46,600 bases of DNA. Origin: Defluviicoccus sp. GTDB taxonomy: Bacteria > Pseudomonadota > Alphaproteobacteria > MPNO01. Of the stretch, positions 1 through 8,780 are shown piece after piece. Numbering within the stretch: position 1 is the first letter of the stretch; each line of letters opens with the position of its first letter. A program made the position numbers and the translations under genes. A model generated the notes under the pieces. That model was not told the origin of the DNA. It did not search any database and saw only the letters and a list, made by a program, of their open reading frames with translations. The stretch covers positions 1 to 46,600 of the forward strand of contig JAJDVM010000199.1 in assembly GCA_022826125.1 (NCBI GenBank). Direction: 5' to 3'.

Positions 1-1
1 C

Positions 2-133
2 GACACCGTCGACCGGGAGGCCACCGCCTGGGCGACACGCCGAAACGCCAGCGGGGCCCCGGCCCAGTGGCGGTTCACCACCGAGGATGCTCGCATCAAA
101 CTGCACAGCTTGTATCCGTCAATATCAGAATGA
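2..133 (+). mobile_element. IS630-family transposase, C-terminal end (5' part outside window)
   Basis: An open frame enters from the left edge and stops at TGA 131-133. The last 43 residues include W..RRN followed by WRFTTEDARIKLHSLYPSIS, which I recognise as the C-terminal end of one IS630-type transposase subgroup. Only this end is present. The terminal inverted repeat should lie just downstream, between 134 and about 170, but I could not define it without the left end of the element. The adjoining TonB receptor starts abruptly here, so the insertion probably broke that gene. Family assignment rests on a short tail and is moderately sure. Confidence 0.6.
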
Positions 134-1508
134 AGACGTACTACAGCGGTACATCGCGAGTTCAACCTTTGTTCGCGGCACAGGCAAACAGAGCATCGTC
201 CAGGCGTTGGTTTCGGGCGAGTTTCCGTTTGCCCTGCCCGGAGCCCCGGGCCCGGTTTCGGTCGCGTTGGGTTTCGAGAACAAGGACCTGAGCACGGACT
301 TTCGTCCCGACCGGCCCAGCCGCACCGGCGACCGCTCCGGTTCCGGCGGCGCCACCTTGCCGCTGGCGGGCGGATACGATGTGAATGAGTATTTCGTCGA
401 ACTCGGCATCCCCGTGCTGGATAACCTCAGCTTCGATGCCGGTTATCGTTACGCTGACTACTCTACCGATCACTCCACAAACACGTACAAGCTGGGCGCA
501 TTCTGGCAGGTCTCGGACGATGTGGCGCTGCGCGCTTCGTACCAGTCCGCGATCCGTCACGCCAGCCTGTTCGAGTTGTTCCGCGCCACGGGCTTCGGCC
601 TGGTCGACCTTCCGGACGATCCCTGCGGCCTGTCCATGACCGCGAGCCGGTCGGCCTGCGCCAATTCCGGATTGGAGGCCCACCTGTACGGAACCGATCT
701 GAAATCGCCAGCGGATCAATACTACATCCTGCGAAGCGGCAATGAGACGGTGGCGCCCGAGCAAGCGCAGTCGATTACCGCCGGTCTGGTCGCCACGCCC
801 GCATTCATCGAAGGGCTGACGCTGACCCTGGATTACTTCGACATCCACGTGGAGCAGGGTATCGGCGTAATCCCGGCCGCCACCGCGCTGAACAAGTGTC
901 TCGACACCGGCATTTCGACGTTCTGCAACCTGATCCACCGTCATCCGGTCAACGGTTCGCTGTGGATCCAGGGTGGATACATCTCGGCCCGGATCACCAA
1001 TCTCAGCGAGGAGACCGTTGAAGGCGTCGACATCATTTTCGACTACGAGTTCGACACGCCGGCGGGTCCGGTGGAGCTGCAGGGCATCTCCACGTACCTG
1101 TTGACCTCGGATCTGATCGAGTTGCCCGGCGAGGCGGCGCTGGAGTGCGCGGGTTTCTGGGGCAGTTACTGCGGCAAGAATCCTCAGCCGAAATGGAGCG
1201 GCAATTTCAAGGCGACCCTGTACACGCCGTACGATCTGCGGGTTTCCCTTGGCCTGCGGTATCTCGGAAGTACCGACGATCTGGGTTCCAACGAGATCGA
1301 CTTCGACGCCGAGACTTATTGGGATCTGACGGCGGAATGGAGCGCAAACGGGAACTACCTCGTGACCGGAGGCATCGGCAACCTGCTCGATACGGACCCG
1401 CAAGTCAGTTCCGACGCAGGTACGGCGCCCGGCAACGGCAATACGTTCCCCGCGTTCTTCGATGCGCTTGGCCGTTATGTGTTCGTCAATTTCGGGGTCA
1501 GCTTCTGA
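134..1508 (+). pseudogene. TonB-dependent receptor, beta-barrel C-terminal part only
   Basis: From about 165 the reading frame encodes the barrel half of a TonB-dependent outer-membrane receptor: a segment resembling the region before the GGYDVNEYFVELGIPV strand, then alternating strands such as LSFDAGYRYADYS, and the typical end YVFVNFGVSF with a terminal phenylalanine. A full receptor of this kind has roughly 700-1000 residues with an N-terminal signal, TonB box and plug domain; none of these is in the frame, and an ATG at 87 would translate transposon sequence. The gene therefore looks truncated by the adjacent IS630-type element and is unlikely to make a functional receptor. Substrate cannot be told from this half. 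The upstream half could lie on the other side of the insertion sequence, outside the window. Confidence 0.8.
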
Positions 1509-1828
1509 GGGAGTATTTCTCCGACCGAATTTGATTCGGACATGAGCCGGACACCGTGCGGCGATGACACGCAGGCTTATTTGTAATTCGACATGATGGT
1601 TCGGGCTCGGTATTGTCGAAATGTGCAAACTCAACAATGCTGGCAGCGATGTCCATCTCTCCCGGACTCAACACGGCTTCGGCCGGAAATCGGCGCAACA
1701 TCGGGGCCAATGGGTAAACGCAAGATGAAAGGAAGCGTCGATGTTCTGGCCAGGACGATGTTCCGGATCGCCAGCGACGCCGCGATCGCCGGTAGAGCCG
1801 TTCACCGCGTAGGCCAAGGCCGCGCCTG
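1509..1828. other. Intergenic stretch, no convincing gene
   Basis: No recognisable protein, RNA or clear terminator. A short frame (ATG 1593 to TGA 1827-1829, 78 codons) ends with a TGATG overlap onto the next frame, which could mean translational coupling, but its sequence is rich in Arg and Cys and unlike any family I know. I leave it uncalled. Confidence 0.4.
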
Positions 1829-2122
1829 ATGGGGGCGTTTCCGACGACCTGGTCGAAGAGCGACAAGACCGATCTCGCTGTCGCACTCGCATCCCTCAAA
1901 CATTTGCGAACCGAACTCGGACAACTGGACGCCTCACATCGGTGCGTCGAGCTTGTCCGCCGTGTTGACGAGATCGCGTCCCGGATGAGCGCGGTATCCG
2001 ACGCCATGCAACAGGTCGACGACCACCACGCCGCCGTTGTCGCGAACCTCAAGCAGGTGGAGCGTGATTTGACGATACTGAAACGGGACTGCCGTCGTGA
2101 GATTGCGTCGGCAACCAAGTGA
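1829..2122 (+). CDS. Small helical protein of unknown function
   Basis: A 97-residue frame. From about residue 12 it has the heptad-like hydrophobic spacing of an extended helix or coiled coil (LASLKHLRTELGQL; VDEIASRMSAVSDAM; VANLKQVERDLTIL) and a balanced charge, unlike the Arg-rich shadows around it. No signal peptide or membrane segment. The ATG overlaps the stop of an uncertain upstream frame, and no clear ribosome binding site is visible. It lies 89 bases before the GPP34-cytochrome gene on the same strand, but nothing ties it to that cluster. Function unknown. Confidence 0.4.
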   Translation: MGAFPTTWSKSDKTDLAVALASLKHLRTELGQLDASHRCVELVRRVDEIASRMSAVSDAMQQVDDHHAAVVANLKQVERDLTILKRDCRREIASATK

Positions 2123-2211
2123 TGCAGGCCATCGCTGTCCAGGCAAGCGAATTGTCAGGACGAAGCGCCGATGACTGAACGCGGTTCGTAAAGGCGGTTG
2201 CGCAGGCGCGC

Positions 2212-3387
2212 ATGCTGACATTCACCGAAGAGATCCTGCTGCTGCTCGGCGACGAAGACGGCGCGTTCCTGCCGATCCGGCAACACGCCTTTGAGTGCGC
2301 GCTGGCCGGTGCGATTCTGATGGATCTGGCCTTCGCGTACCGCATCGACACCGACCTTGAGGCTCTGGTTGTCATCACCGAAGATCCGACCGGCAATCCG
2401 ATGCTCGACACGGTTCTCGCCAGGATCGCTTCGCGGACGGACACGGCGGACACGCAGACCTGGATCCGCGTGCTATCTACCGAGGATAGCGCCACGATTC
2501 GCGAGCAGGCGCTCGCAAGCCTTGTCGAGCGCGGCATCCTGGAACGGCGCGAGGAGCGGTTCCTGTGGGCATTCGGCTCCGTGCGCCATCCCACGCTCGA
2601 TGACGGTGCGGAACGGGCGATCAAGGCGCGCATCGAGCGTGCGCTTGCCGACCCCATTCCCGACCCCCGCGACATCGCGCTGATCTCGCTGGCCGATGCC
2701 TGCCAAATCTTGCCCGAGATCGTCCCGGACCGGGAAATCGAGCAATCCCGGATCGCGCAGTTGCGCCGGATGGACCTCATCGGCCGCGAGGTCGCCGGCA
2801 CCATCGCGGACATCCAGCGCACGATCGTGACCGCGGCCAAGGCCCAGGCGGAACGCACCCAGAAACTGCTGCTCTCGTTATCCGTCGCCGCAGTTGCGGG
2901 GACCGGCACCGTGCTGCTGGCCCCCCGCGTGCCGGTGCCGGATCGGTTCGGCCCCAGCGTTCTGTGGAGTCTCTGGTTCGACGGGTTCTGGCAGCAGTGG
3001 AGCGGCTACCTGTTGCTGGCGCTCAGCGTCGCCGGACTCGTCATCGGCGTGGCTGTCCGGAGGCGGCTTGTCTCCCGTATCGCCAGCCTGCGCCGGTGGC
3101 GTTTCGCCCATGTCGTCGTCGGCGTCGCCTGCGTGCTCGCGCTGTTCGCCCACACCGGTTTTCGTGTCGGCGTCAACTTCAACGCGGCGTTCATGGGCTT
3201 CTACCTCGCGACGCTGCTTTCCGGCGCGCTTGCCGGCATCGCAATCGGCGCCGTCCACCGGCTGCGGCAGATGGGGATCGGCAGGATGGGCCAACCGCGC
3301 GGCGTCCTGCTGTGGCTGCATGTCGCGGCCATCTGTCCGCTGCCGGCCCTGTTGGCCGTGCATATTCTTGCGGCGTACCTGTACTGA
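2212..3387 (+). CDS. GPP34 (GOLPH3-like) domain fused to a bis-heme b-type membrane domain
   Basis: A 391-residue two-part protein. Residues 1-210 match GPP34/GOLPH3: LTFTEEILLLL at the start, EDPTGNPMLD, TWIRVLSTED and LASLVERGIL align in order with the human GOLPH3 signature segments. GOLPH3 itself binds PI4P at Golgi membranes; bacterial roles are poorly known. Residues about 220-391 form some five membrane segments. Two of them carry histidine pairs at 300/314 and 370/384, both spaced by 14, exactly the spacing of the heme bL/bH ligands in cytochrome b. The inferred role is a membrane quinol-cytochrome electron carrier with a cytosolic GPP34 domain. The stop lies 9 bases before the multiheme cytochrome c gene, so the two are very probably co-expressed. 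Domain identity is fairly sure; electron transfer is inference. Confidence 0.75.
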   Translation: MLTFTEEILLLLGDEDGAFLPIRQHAFECALAGAILMDLAFAYRIDTDLEALVVITEDPTGNPMLDTVLARIASRTDTADTQTWIRVLSTEDSATIREQALASLVERGILERREERFLWAFGSVRHPTLDDGAERAIKARIERALADPIPDPRDIALISLADACQILPEIVPDREIEQSRIAQLRRMDLIGREVAGTIADIQRTIVTAAKAQAERTQKLLLSLSVAAVAGTGTVLLAPRVPVPDRFGPSVLWSLWFDGFWQQWSGYLLLALSVAGLVIGVAVRRRLVSRIASLRRWRFAHVVVGVACVLALFAHTGFRVGVNFNAAFMGFYLATLLSGALAGIAIGAVHRLRQMGIGRMGQPRGVLLWLHVAAICPLPALLAVHILAAYLY

Positions 3388-3396
3388 GAGGCCCGG

Positions 3397-4884
3397 GTGT
3401 CGCAGAAGCTGATTTTGTGCTTGGTGGGGCTGACGCTGCTCGCTGCGGCGTACGTTGCGGCCACGATGCTGGTGGGCGGCGACCGCCGCGCGCTGCTCAT
3501 CGGCAGGACCACCGATGCCCACCATCAGATCGAGATGGCCTGCGAGACCTGCCATGCGGCAGCGCCGTTCGCCGACGCGGCGGCGGCCGAGCGGGCGCTG
3601 AACGAGACCTGCCGAAACTGCCACGAGGATGAATTGGACGCCGCCAACGACAGCCATCCCCGCTCGGTGTTTCGCAACCCGAGAATGGCGGCGTATTGGG
3701 AAAAGCTCGATGCGCGCCTGTGTACGAGTTGTCATGCCGAACATCGGCCCGAGATCACCCGGACAGGCGCGGTCACGGTCGCAACGGACTTCTGCGTCGC
3801 GTGCCACTCCGAAGGCGACGAGGATGTCCGTCTGGACCGGCCGAGCCACGCCGGTCTCGCCTTCGCAACCTGCGCAACGGCGGGTTGCCACAACTACCAC
3901 GACAATCGGGCGCTGTACGAGGACTTCCTGGCCGAGCACGCCGGCGGACCGGCGCTGCGGCCCGAGCCGATCCACGGAGCAACCGCGCGTTTCCGCGCAC
4001 TGGAACGGACCTCGGGGACAGCACTCGGGCGCGACGAGGCGGTCGCGCCCGACGCCGCATTCGCCGACACGGACATTCTCATGCAGTGGGCGGGTTCCGG
4101 CCATGCGGCGGCGGGAGTCAATTGCACCGCGTGTCATGCGGAGGGTCTCGCCGCCGGCTCCGGGCCGGCCGATGTGACGGCCCACTGGGTCGAGTCGCCG
4201 TCAACCCGGGCGTGCAGATCCTGTCACGAACCGCAGGCGCGGTCCTTTGCCAGAGGCCGGCACGGCATGCGCGAACACCCCGGCATCGCGCTGCCCCGCA
4301 ACCCGGTGGCGGGACTCAAGAGGGTCGGCCTGTCCCGCGTGGTCCCGCAGATCGTGGCGGACTGGCTCGCCGACCCGGCCCCGCCCGCGCGCATGACCGT
4401 CGGCGAAGCGCGCCTGCCGATGCGGGCCGACGCGGAGGCGCACCGGGCGCTCGATTGCGGCGCCTGTCACCGGCCCCACGATGCGGACACCGTGCGGGCG
4501 GCCGTCGAAGCCTGTGCATCCTGTCACGACGATAGCCACACGCGGGCCTATGCCGACAGCCCTCACCACAGGCTTTGGCAAGCGGAAGTGTCCGGCGAAG
4601 CGCCGCCCGGCGCCGGCGTGAGTTGCGCGACCTGCCACATGCCCATGACCGAAAACCGCGAAACGATCGCGGCCAACCACAACCAGAACGACACCCTGCG
4701 TCCGAACGACAAGATGATCCGGCCCGTTTGCCTCGACTGCCACGGCCTGGATTTCTCGCTCGATGCGCTGGCCGACGCCGACCTGGTCGACCGCAACTTC
4801 AGGGGAACCCCTTCCGTCCACGTTGAGAGCATGGAATGGGCCCTGCGGCGCTCCGCCGGGGATGAGGGCGGTACGGCCCGGTGA
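3397..4884 (+). CDS. Multiheme c-type cytochrome, 11 heme-binding motifs
   Basis: A 495-residue protein with an N-terminal hydrophobic segment (residues 4-27, ILCLVGLTLLAAAYVAATML), a signal or anchor directing it to the periplasm. There are ten canonical CxxCH motifs (CETCH, CRNCH, CTSCH, CVACH, CTACH, CRSCH, CGACH, CASCH, CATCH, CLDCH) plus one expanded CX4CH motif (CATAGCH) as fifth in order. Extra histidines nearby could be distal ligands. The start is GTG, 9 bases after the stop of the GPP34-cytochrome b gene, with GAGAGG just upstream. It likely receives electrons from the membrane b-type domain and passes them to a periplasmic partner. I cannot assign it to a named enzyme; a catalytic role such as nitrite or tetrathionate reduction is not excluded. 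Confidence 0.9.
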   Translation: MSQKLILCLVGLTLLAAAYVAATMLVGGDRRALLIGRTTDAHHQIEMACETCHAAAPFADAAAAERALNETCRNCHEDELDAANDSHPRSVFRNPRMAAYWEKLDARLCTSCHAEHRPEITRTGAVTVATDFCVACHSEGDEDVRLDRPSHAGLAFATCATAGCHNYHDNRALYEDFLAEHAGGPALRPEPIHGATARFRALERTSGTALGRDEAVAPDAAFADTDILMQWAGSGHAAAGVNCTACHAEGLAAGSGPADVTAHWVESPSTRACRSCHEPQARSFARGRHGMREHPGIALPRNPVAGLKRVGLSRVVPQIVADWLADPAPPARMTVGEARLPMRADAEAHRALDCGACHRPHDADTVRAAVEACASCHDDSHTRAYADSPHHRLWQAEVSGEAPPGAGVSCATCHMPMTENRETIAANHNQNDTLRPNDKMIRPVCLDCHGLDFSLDALADADLVDRNFRGTPSVHVESMEWALRRSAGDEGGTAR

Positions 4885-4946
4885 CTGCGGCGTGACCGGC
4901 GGGAAATCCATCCTTAGAATCAGGCAGAGGGCGGAGGAGCAAAAAG

Positions 4947-5510
4947 ATGAGATACAGGATATTCACGATCGCTGTCGCGGTCGCGGTCGCCGCCGGGATC
5001 GCGATGGATGCCGCAGCCCAGGACATGCCCTACCCGAGAGTCGCCGACATGCTCTATCGGGTCATGTCGGCCGATCGCGAGGTCTATACTCGCATGGTGG
5101 TGCAACGGCTCACGGTCGACGAGGAAATCCTCACCGCATCGGAGCACTTCGAGGACGAGGCGGCGCTGCCGCTGCCGGCGCAGATGTTCCGCTTCGGCGC
5201 CGAGACGGTGATGGACAACACCGAGGACTTCTCCTACGCTCTGCTCTCGCTCAATCCGATCAACAGGAACAACGGACCGGCAACAGAGCTGGAGCAAGAA
5301 GCCCTGGAATTCGTGGCCGATAACCCGGACGAGAACTTCTACGGTGAGGAGGAACTGGGCGGGGAGCGGTATTTCGCGGCGGTGTACCCGGATCGCGCAA
5401 TCGTCGAAGCCTGCGTCAACTGCCACAACAGTCACAGGGATTCGCCGCGAACCGATCTCAAGGTTGGGGATGTGATGGGGGGCGTGGTCATCCGCATCCC
5501 CATCGATTGA
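4947..5510 (+). CDS. DUF3365 (Tll0287-like) periplasmic single-heme protein
   Basis: A 187-residue protein with a cleavable signal peptide (cleavage near AAAQD, residues 22-26), one heme c motif CVNCH at residues 156-160, and the C-terminal KVGDVMGGVVIRIPI typical of DUF3365/Tll0287-like domains. The family adopts a PAS-like fold with one c-type heme and occurs either alone or as the sensory part of kinases and cyclases. Here it stands alone, so it is a soluble periplasmic heme protein, possibly a redox partner or heme-based sensor for the preceding multiheme cytochrome. GGCGGAGGAG lies just upstream of the ATG. It is 62 bases behind the cytochrome c gene and plausibly in the same transcript. 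Confidence 0.85.
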   Translation: MRYRIFTIAVAVAVAAGIAMDAAAQDMPYPRVADMLYRVMSADREVYTRMVVQRLTVDEEILTASEHFEDEAALPLPAQMFRFGAETVMDNTEDFSYALLSLNPINRNNGPATELEQEALEFVADNPDENFYGEEELGGERYFAAVYPDRAIVEACVNCHNSHRDSPRTDLKVGDVMGGVVIRIPID

Positions 5511-5564
5511 GGTGCCGCCGAGGCCGGTGAGTACCGCGTTGAGCGTTTCGGCTTCGGAGAATCG

Positions 5565-6593
5565 ATGAAAGCAAACCGCTTGAGGATGGAGCATGCCCCC
5601 GCGCGGAGTGCGAGCTTCGCGTACTGTCGGAACGAAACACGTGTTCTCCGGCCCATTGGCAACCGGCGGTCCCTGCGCGCGCGCGTTGCCGTGCTGCTCG
5701 GAGTTTTCGGATCGACGCTGCTGCTGTGCGCCCACGGGCGAGCCGACCCGTTGTATGCGAGCGTTTCGCTTGGCGGCAACGGCTCCGGCGACGTCACAAT
5801 GCGCAGCCGCAGCAACGATCGCGCGAGCATCTGCGACGAGTACATCAATCCACGGGCGCTGTCCGTACTTGGCTGTACCACGCCCGACCGCGGCGCAGGG
5901 GACGGTTGGGCCGCGCCCTTTGACGGTGGCCGGGGTTTCTCCGCTGAGGCGGAGATCGGGTATCGCTTCTCGCCGCGATTCAGGGTCGCCGCAATCTATG
6001 GCTACAACACGACGGATTTCCATCAGACGGTATCCTCGACCGACGCCTCGGGCGTGGACTTCGACAAGATCGGTAACGAACTGTCCATAGGCGAGGAATC
6101 GCTGGGAACTGCCAGTTCCGATGAACTGTATGCCGTCGTTTATCGTGACTGGCCGAACCGCAGCCAGTGGACGCCCTTCGCGGGCGTGGGCGTGGGCTTG
6201 GCGCGGGTGCGCAAGGACTTCTCCTGGGTCTGGGCCCGAAGCGCCGACCCCGACGATATCCTGACCGGGCGCGACCAGCCCAATGCGGATGAGATACTCC
6301 GTAATCTGTCCGGGACGGTCAGCGCAGGCCGGTGGGTGCTCAAAGACACCATGGCCGGGTTCCTCGTGCTTGCCGGCGCCTCGCGTCAACTCACGGACAC
6401 TGTCTCCGTGGGGCTCAAGGTTCAGTGGAAACGCTCGGATACGTTCGAGTCCGGGGCCTATGGAGGCGGCCTGCTGCGCAGCCATCCGCCGAATTTGCGT
6501 CTGGACGGCAGCGAGCCAGTCATTAACTGGACAAGGACCGATGACACGGATCGGTACTCCGTCATGCTGACGATGCGCTTCGCGCTGCGGTAA
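5565..6593 (+). CDS. Outer-membrane beta-barrel protein (porin-like family)
   Basis: A frame of 342 codons. A signal-like hydrophobic stretch (VAVLLGVFGSTLLLCAHGRAD) lies about 40-60 residues in, so the true start is probably internal; a GTG near 5690 would place it correctly. The mature part alternates short hydrophobic strands and polar loops typical of 8-14-stranded barrels: FSAEAEIGYRFSPRFRVAAIYG, WTPFAGVGVGLARVRKDF, VSVGLKVQWKR, YSVMLTMRFALR. The end is Arg rather than the usual Phe. It follows the DUF3365 gene by 54 bases. A link with the cytochromes is possible but unproven; at about 290 residues it is far shorter than MtrB-type conduits. Family membership is by pattern only. Confidence 0.65.
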   Translation: MKANRLRMEHAPARSASFAYCRNETRVLRPIGNRRSLRARVAVLLGVFGSTLLLCAHGRADPLYASVSLGGNGSGDVTMRSRSNDRASICDEYINPRALSVLGCTTPDRGAGDGWAAPFDGGRGFSAEAEIGYRFSPRFRVAAIYGYNTTDFHQTVSSTDASGVDFDKIGNELSIGEESLGTASSDELYAVVYRDWPNRSQWTPFAGVGVGLARVRKDFSWVWARSADPDDILTGRDQPNADEILRNLSGTVSAGRWVLKDTMAGFLVLAGASRQLTDTVSVGLKVQWKRSDTFESGAYGGGLLRSHPPNLRLDGSEPVINWTRTDDTDRYSVMLTMRFALR

Positions 6594-6944
6594 CGGGGCG
6601 GACGCGGGCAAGGTGTCACCAGCCTGAACCAGATCGCGGCAATAGCGTCGACGCGCAAGACCGTGCAGTGCCGTTGGGGATGGCCGATTGATGACAACCA
6701 CGCGAGCCCCGGTGGACGCGTACCGGAATACCCGCACGTAGGAATTGGCTCGATGGCAACGGCCTTCAATGCGTCCGAATATTGCACCAGTAAGGAGGTA
6801 AGGCTCCCACAATTGCACATATATTCAGCTGCTTAAGCCGAAATCGAAGGTAACCCTGCCGCGGCAGAATGCTACCGTAACGGGTGCGAGTTTCCACGGG
6901 TGGGTGTGTCGGCGCGTGGGGGGCGCGTTTTGACGGCTGGGAGA
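6594..6944. other. Intergenic region between convergent genes
   Basis: No convincing gene, RNA or hairpin terminator was found. A 12-bp perfect palindrome CTGCCGCGGCAG lies at 6856-6867 without the T-run of an intrinsic terminator. The region is less GC-rich around 6775-6850. Confidence 0.4.
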
Positions 6945-8132
6945 TCACGTCTGACGGCGGGTACCTACCGACTTCTGTGCCTTTACGCCGAGCGTGAGCA
7001 CGGTGCAGCCTACAACTCCAGCCGCCGCGGAACCACACAAGACCCCGAGCCGAACGACTTCGTAGTACGCTCCGCCAGTGTGTTCGAAAGCCAGTCCCGC
7101 GATGAACAGGCTCATCGTGAAGCCGATGCCGCAGATGAACGCCACGCCCGCCATCTGCAGCCAGTTCACGCCAGGCGGGAGGCGCGTGACACCGAGCGCC
7201 ACGCCGAGACCCGTGAACAGCAGAATGCCCACCGGGTTGCCGATCACCAGCCCGCCGATCACGCCCAGCGTGACCGGGTGTGTCAGCTCCTCCAGGCCGA
7301 TTCCGGTCAGTGTCAGGCCCGCGTTTCCAAACGCAAACAGCGGCAGGATTACCAGCGCCACGGGCGCGTGAAGGTCCCGTTCCAACCCTGTGAGCGGCGA
7401 AGTTCCTTCCGAGACCTTCAAAGGGATGCACCAGGCGATGAGCACGCCGGCCAGCGTCGCATGGACTCCGGATTTGAGCACCGCCACCCACAACACGATG
7501 CCGATCAATACGTACACGGACACACTCCGGACGCCCAACGCGTTGGCCGCGACCGCGCACACGAGGATCGCGGCTGCGAGCGCAAGCGTCAGTACGGACA
7601 GATCGCCCGCGTAGAACAGAGCGATTATGACGATCGCCGCAAGATCATCGAAGATGGCCAGGGTCAGCAGGAATACCTTCAGCGCCGCTGGCACGCGGGA
7701 GCCGAAAAGGCTCAGGACCGCAAGCGCAAACGCGATGTCGGTTGCCGACGGCACCGCCCAGCCGCTCATCGCCACGGCATCGCCCCAGTTCAGCACGCTG
7801 TAGATCGCGGCAGGCACGGCTATTCCTCCGACGGCCCCCAGACCGGGAAGGACAATCTGTTCGGGCGACGACAGGTCGCCCTCCAGGACTTCGCGCTTGA
7901 CCTCGAGCCCGATGAGAAAGAAGAACACGGCCATCAGGCCGTCATTGATCCACAATAGCAGCGGCTTGCTGACCGACAGGGCGCCGACTTGGACAGCCAC
8001 CGTTGTGCCGAGCAGAGCGTCATACCAGTTCGAAAGCGGGCCGTTCGCGGCAGCCAGCCCGACCACCGCCGCAAAGAACAACAGTATGCCGCCCGCCGCC
8101 TCCAGCCGGAGGAAAGCTCTCAATGCGTCCAT
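6945..8132 (-). CDS. nhaA: Na+/H+ antiporter NhaA
   Basis: A 395-residue inner-membrane protein, close to the 388 residues of E. coli NhaA. The diagnostic elements are present: the N-terminal amphipathic helix LRAFLRLEAAGG, the segment FFFLIGLEVKREVLEG, TDIAFALAVLSL with the aspartate of TM IV at residue 132, and the transport-site pair in AIFDDLAAI at residues 162-163. These aspartates match E. coli D133, D163 and D164. It exchanges internal Na+ for two external protons and serves salt and alkaline-pH homeostasis. GAGGAGG lies upstream of the ATG. It stands alone on this strand, with decayed genes upstream. Confidence 0.97.
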   Translation of the reverse strand: MDALRAFLRLEAAGGILLFFAAVVGLAAANGPLSNWYDALLGTTVAVQVGALSVSKPLLLWINDGLMAVFFFLIGLEVKREVLEGDLSSPEQIVLPGLGAVGGIAVPAAIYSVLNWGDAVAMSGWAVPSATDIAFALAVLSLFGSRVPAALKVFLLTLAIFDDLAAIVIIALFYAGDLSVLTLALAAAILVCAVAANALGVRSVSVYVLIGIVLWVAVLKSGVHATLAGVLIAWCIPLKVSEGTSPLTGLERDLHAPVALVILPLFAFGNAGLTLTGIGLEELTHPVTLGVIGGLVIGNPVGILLFTGLGVALGVTRLPPGVNWLQMAGVAFICGIGFTMSLFIAGLAFEHTGGAYYEVVRLGVLCGSAAAGVVGCTVLTLGVKAQKSVGTRRQT

Positions 8133-8203
8133 AGCCTGGCCAGTCCTCCTCGTCCTTGCAACTACCTGTCCCTGCCCGTTGCGTTTGCCAAGCTCATTTT
8201 ACG

Positions 8204-8780
8204 CTACCGTGAATCCGCCCGAACGCCGGCCCGATCATCGGGTGGATCGCGGACAATGGCCAATCGTGCCCTTTCCTCGCGATGGCGCTCATCCACAGCC
8301 ACGACGCACGCGGTGAGCGCCATGGCTCTGCGCAGCCCTCCCGCATCGAAGTCGCCGATGACTCCGCTCCCGACGCCGAGGGTCAGGCACTGGTCGAGGG
8401 TTGCAACGTTGACGATGCTGCCGTAGGCCGCGCGCATCCGCTGCTCCGCCGGCTCAGCGGCAACCGCCGCCTCGAGTGCGAGATCCAGGCGCCCGACCGG
8501 AGCGCATCAACAGCCGTTTCATCAGCCTGCTCGCGACCTTGCGCGGAAAGTTGTCGATAAACTCTGCGAACGCTTCTTCGGCACCGGCGAGCGAGTCCTC
8601 CAAGGCCCATTCGACAACGGCCCGGTCGCCCGCCCGTGCGCCGTCGTCGGAATGCTGCTTGACGACGGCCGAGCCGTGGTACAAGTAGCTCAGGACATCG
8701 CCGAGACGCGCGGACAGCGCTTCGCGGCGTTTGAGCTTGCCAACCAGGACCAGCATCGCGACGTCGTTGGCGACCCACAA
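8204..8780 (-). pseudogene. fadE: Acyl-CoA dehydrogenase FadE remnant (C-terminal part, internal deletion)
   Basis: Reading leftwards from about 8780, one frame gives VANDVAMLVLVGKLKRREA, then LSARLGDVLSYLYHGSA and, later, VVEWALEDSLAGAEEAF and IDNFPRKVASRLMKRLLM, which align with the C-terminal region of E. coli FadE. At about 8475 the match jumps to another frame (GRLDLALEAAVAAEP, then MRAAYGSIVNV), corresponding to a region roughly 60 residues further on in FadE, with the intervening part missing. The remnant ends at the stop at 8204. The catalytic N-terminal two thirds are absent. It is a dead fragment of a fatty-acid beta-oxidation gene, joined directly to another broken gene on the same strand. 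Confidence 0.7.

Noticed and set aside
162..1637. A 491-codon antisense frame over the TonB receptor
   Set aside because: Composition typical of a shadow frame; the sense strand has clear beta-barrel sequence.
5512..5640. Possible riboswitch or small RNA upstream of the barrel gene
   Set aside because: I looked for cobalamin-type boxes on both strands and found none of the conserved core elements.
4920..6818. A 632-codon antisense frame over the DUF3365 and barrel genes
   Set aside because: It spans two real genes and their spacer, with shadow-type composition and no recognisable domain.
6856..6867. Palindrome CTGCCGCGGCAG as a terminator
   Set aside because: No loop and no following T-run, so it lacks the form of an intrinsic terminator.
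6900..7958. A 352-codon + strand frame over nhaA
   Set aside because: Antisense of a well-supported nhaA gene; Gln/Arg/His/Asp-rich, no family.
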